Positions 62,161 to 64,000 of a stretch of 64,000 nt of DNA are shown piece by piece. Position numbers and translations under genes: made by a program. Origin of the DNA: Planctomycetota bacterium (GTDB taxonomy: Bacteria; Planctomycetota; UBA1135; UBA2386); contig JACKIC010000005.1 in the NCBI GenBank assembly GCA_020638655.1, forward strand, positions 372,001 through 436,000. Direction: 5' to 3'. Every line of letters begins with the position of its first letter. The stretch's first letter is position 1. The notes beneath the pieces are model-generated. The model ran no database searches and was not told the DNA's origin. It saw only the letters and a program-made list of their open reading frames with translations.

Positions 62161-62505
62161 ATGACCGATCGCGGCCCCATCCGTCACGGCCAGCGCCTGT
62201 CGTTGCGCCCCGAGCACCTGGACGAGTACCGGCGGCACCACGCCGCGATCTGGCCCGAGATCGCCGCCGCGATCACCGCCGCGGGCATCCGCAACTACTC
62301 GATCTTCCACTTCGCCGGCGAGCTGTTCGGCTACTACGAGTACGTGGGACCGCCCGACGAGTACGCGGCGCGGCTGCGCGCGCTCGCCGCGGCGCCGCGC
62401 ATGCGCGAGTGGTGGGACCTCATGGAGGCGATGCAGATCCCGCATCCGGGGCGCCGCGACGGCGAATGGTGGGCCGAGATGGAACAGGTGTTCCACCTCG
62501 ACTGA
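62161..62505 (+). CDS. rhaM: L-rhamnose mutarotase
   Basis: The protein has 114 residues, family length. Motifs: LRPEHLDEYRRHHAAIWPEI (the conserved Y..HH...WPE), IRNYSIFHFAGELFGYYEY, and WWDLMEAMQIP with EWWAEMEQVFHLD at the end. It interconverts alpha and beta anomers of L-rhamnose, making the sugar available to the isomerase. No other rhamnose genes are nearby, so it may be an isolated or general monosaccharide mutarotase. Confidence 0.93.
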   Translation: MTDRGPIRHGQRLSLRPEHLDEYRRHHAAIWPEIAAAITAAGIRNYSIFHFAGELFGYYEYVGPPDEYAARLRALAAAPRMREWWDLMEAMQIPHPGRRDGEWWAEMEQVFHLD

Positions 62506-62521
62506 CGGCTGTGCCGAGGAC

Positions 62522-63259
62522 TCAACCGCGCGCCGCGCGCGCCTGCCGCACCATCGCGACGATCTGCTGACGTGCTTCGTCGGGCGTGTTGGCGGGCGCT
62601 GCGAACGGCAGCCGCAACGCGCGCTTGCGCCCGTCGCCGCGCGCGACCTCGACCTCCAGGCCGCCGCGGTCGACGCCGACCGCGCTCACCGCAGCCCCCT
62701 CGATACCGAACTGGAACGCGACCATCAGCGCCATCGCGTCCGCGTGATCGGCGTTCATGTGGGCGACGATGTCGGCGGCGTGTCCGGCGAGCGGGTCGGG
62801 CTCTCCCGACCACGACGCCCGATCGATCCACCCCATCGCGCCGAACCCGGCGATCCAGCGGATACGCTCGACCTCGAGCACCCAGGCGGCGAAACCGTGC
62901 GCGTCGCGCATCGCCTCGGCCTCCGGGAAGCGCGCGAAGTAACACGCCTCGGCCGCGGCCGCGGCCGCCCCTTCGGGTCGCGTGGCCCGCACCAGCATCG
63001 CGTGCCGCGCGCCGCCTTGTGGCGCGGCGCGGGCGTCCGGGTCGGCCAGGAACACCGTCGCGCGCGGGTCTCGCAACAGGTTGCGGGTGTGCTCGGCAAT
63101 GTCGGACAAGAACACCACGAGGTCGCCGTTCGACGACATCGCGTACGGCACGATCGAGCCGTACGGCCAGCCGGCGAGGCCGGCGTGGGCAGAACAGAGC
63201 ACTGCAGACTGTTCGCGGGTGAACAGGGAACGGACGTCGTCGAGCGCGGAATCGGTCAT
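62522..63259 (-). CDS. HugZ/PPOX-family protein with DUF2470 domain
   Basis: The protein has 245 residues from the ATG at 63259. The N-terminal split-barrel is of the pyridoxamine-phosphate-oxidase type (AVLCSAHAGLAGWPYGSIVPYAMSSNGDLVVFLSDIAEHTRNLLRDPRATVFL). The C-terminal domain (~165-245) has IVAHMNADHADAMALM, the His-rich DUF2470 motif that provides the haem ligand in HugZ/HutZ. It may bind or degrade haem, which would suit a haem-rich organism, but FMN binding is also possible. Confidence 0.85.
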   Translation of the reverse strand: MTDSALDDVRSLFTREQSAVLCSAHAGLAGWPYGSIVPYAMSSNGDLVVFLSDIAEHTRNLLRDPRATVFLADPDARAAPQGGARHAMLVRATRPEGAAAAAAEACYFARFPEAEAMRDAHGFAAWVLEVERIRWIAGFGAMGWIDRASWSGEPDPLAGHAADIVAHMNADHADAMALMVAFQFGIEGAAVSAVGVDRGGLEVEVARGDGRKRALRLPFAAPANTPDEARQQIVAMVRQARAARG

Positions 63260-63446
63260 GTCGGAGCGGAGCGGTTGCCAAGAGGGTATCGCGCGGCGAC
63301 GAGCGACCCGCCGGTTCCCTGACGTTCGTGCAGGCGCACCGCCCGATGACAAGGCGGCCCCCCACCGCGGCGCCGACCGCTGCCGATAACCGGCGGCTGC
63401 GCGGTGCCAACGGTCGGCGCCGCGAGCCGTCGGTTCACCAGCAGCC

Positions 63447-64000
63447 ATGACCACACTCGAAGTCCAGCCCGTCAGCGCGCCCGCGCCGTCTCTGCACAAG
63501 CCGCCGCGCCCGTCCCGCCTCGCGAAGATCCCGTGGATCATCCTCGCGTGGCTGCTGCTGATGACCATGCCGCTCGGCATCCTCGCGGTCGGCGTCCCGA
63601 TCATGCTCGGCTTCTCGCTGGTGGCCAAGCTGTTCGACAACGCGCCGGACTGGATCGAGATCCTCGGCGTGATCGGCGGCGCGCTCGTCACCGTGAACCT
63701 CTACTGCGGCCTGCTGCTGCACATCGGCTACGGCAAGCGCCTGCGGCGGCTCTACAAGGACCTGCCCGACGCGACCGGCGAAGTGCTGCCGGTGTGCCGC
63801 GTGCTGAGCACACCCGAGGGCGACAACGAGCAGGACTCGGGCATCCGTAACCTGCTGGCCGTCACCCCGAAGGGCCTCGCGGTCTGCTCCGACTTCGACA
63901 AGAAGAGCCGCCCGTTCGGGGAGCGCCTGGACGGCACCTACTCGCAGGCCTTCCTGCCGTTCGCCTCGATCCTCGAGGTCGCGGTGCAGGGGCGCGACGA
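63447..64000 (+). CDS. Membrane protein, truncated by window end
   Basis: The frame is open from the ATG at 63447 to the last base (184 codons). A Pro-rich N-terminus is followed by two hydrophobic segments (IPWIILAWLLLMTMPLGILAVGVPIMLGFSLVAKL and EILGVIGGALVTVNLYCGLLLHIGYG), then a cytoplasmic region of mixed alpha/beta character (VCRVLSTPEGDN; LLAVTPKGLAVCSDFD). I do not recognise the family; the end is not in the window. Confidence 0.7.
   Translation, partial: MTTLEVQPVSAPAPSLHKPPRPSRLAKIPWIILAWLLLMTMPLGILAVGVPIMLGFSLVAKLFDNAPDWIEILGVIGGALVTVNLYCGLLLHIGYGKRLRRLYKDLPDATGEVLPVCRVLSTPEGDNEQDSGIRNLLAVTPKGLAVCSDFDKKSRPFGERLDGTYSQAFLPFASILEVAVQGRD

Noticed and set aside
1..64000. CRISPR arrays, rRNA and tRNA genes
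   Set aside because: I saw no regularly spaced identical repeats, no rRNA-like blocks and no convincing cloverleaf with a CCA-type end. A covariance-model scan would be needed to exclude a small RNA.

Overview
This is a 64 kb piece of a very GC-rich bacterial chromosome with strong third-position GC bias. Several traits suggest a deep-branching Planctomycetota: large secreted proteins sharing an undescribed C-terminal domain, a Planctomycete-type monohaem/multihaem cytochrome set, a Ser/Thr kinase with an extra C-terminal domain, ThuA-like secreted proteins and a long array of secreted amidohydrolase-like proteins. The LpxR-type lipid A deacylase and the outer-membrane barrel proteins imply a Gram-negative envelope. 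The phylum assignment is inference; no rRNA or other marker gene lies in the window.

Layout. 1-14.9 kb: the 3' end of typA/bipA, two tandem secreted paralogues, a monohaem secreted protein, a polytopic glycosyltransferase-like protein divergent from rnc, a beta-hydroxyacid dehydrogenase, a thrombospondin-C-like secreted protein, a coupled pair of carboxypeptidase-regulatory-like proteins, and a LysM/membrane-protein operon. 14.9-25.5 kb: a decahaem OmcA/MtrC-like lipoprotein, a ThuA-like secreted protein read through an in-frame TGA (candidate selenoprotein with a bSECIS-like hairpin), mfd, a third C-terminal-domain secreted protein, and an IS element. 25.7-39.6 kb: nine tightly coupled genes for secreted amidohydrolase-superfamily proteins, only two of which keep the metal-binding histidines. 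39.7-43.7 kb: an NTF2-like protein and an IcmF-type fused acyl-CoA mutase. 43.7-50.1 kb: a small protein and a Ser/Thr kinase; LpxR and a clan-D-like glycosidase; a DUF2459-like lipoprotein that ends inside a 57-bp miniature derivative of the IS. 50.4-61.2 kb: a likely electron-export locus with a dihaem protein, an 18-haem cytochrome, an MtrB-like barrel carrying three haem motifs, a monohaem protein, a YdjM-like membrane hydrolase, ApbE-DUF2271 and a PepSY membrane protein. 61.2-64 kb: PPK2, rhaM, a HugZ/PPOX protein and a truncated membrane protein.

How the genes fit together. The decahaem lipoprotein, the 18-haem cytochrome and the haem-bearing barrel are the parts expected of a porin-cytochrome conduit across the outer membrane. 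ApbE (covalent FMN attachment) and the PepSY protein next to them suggest a flavin-linked step. The amidohydrolase array looks like a secreted or surface complex of two enzymes with seven non-catalytic relatives. IS-derived ends and a family of palindromes with a conserved outer arm decorate 3' ends of genes.
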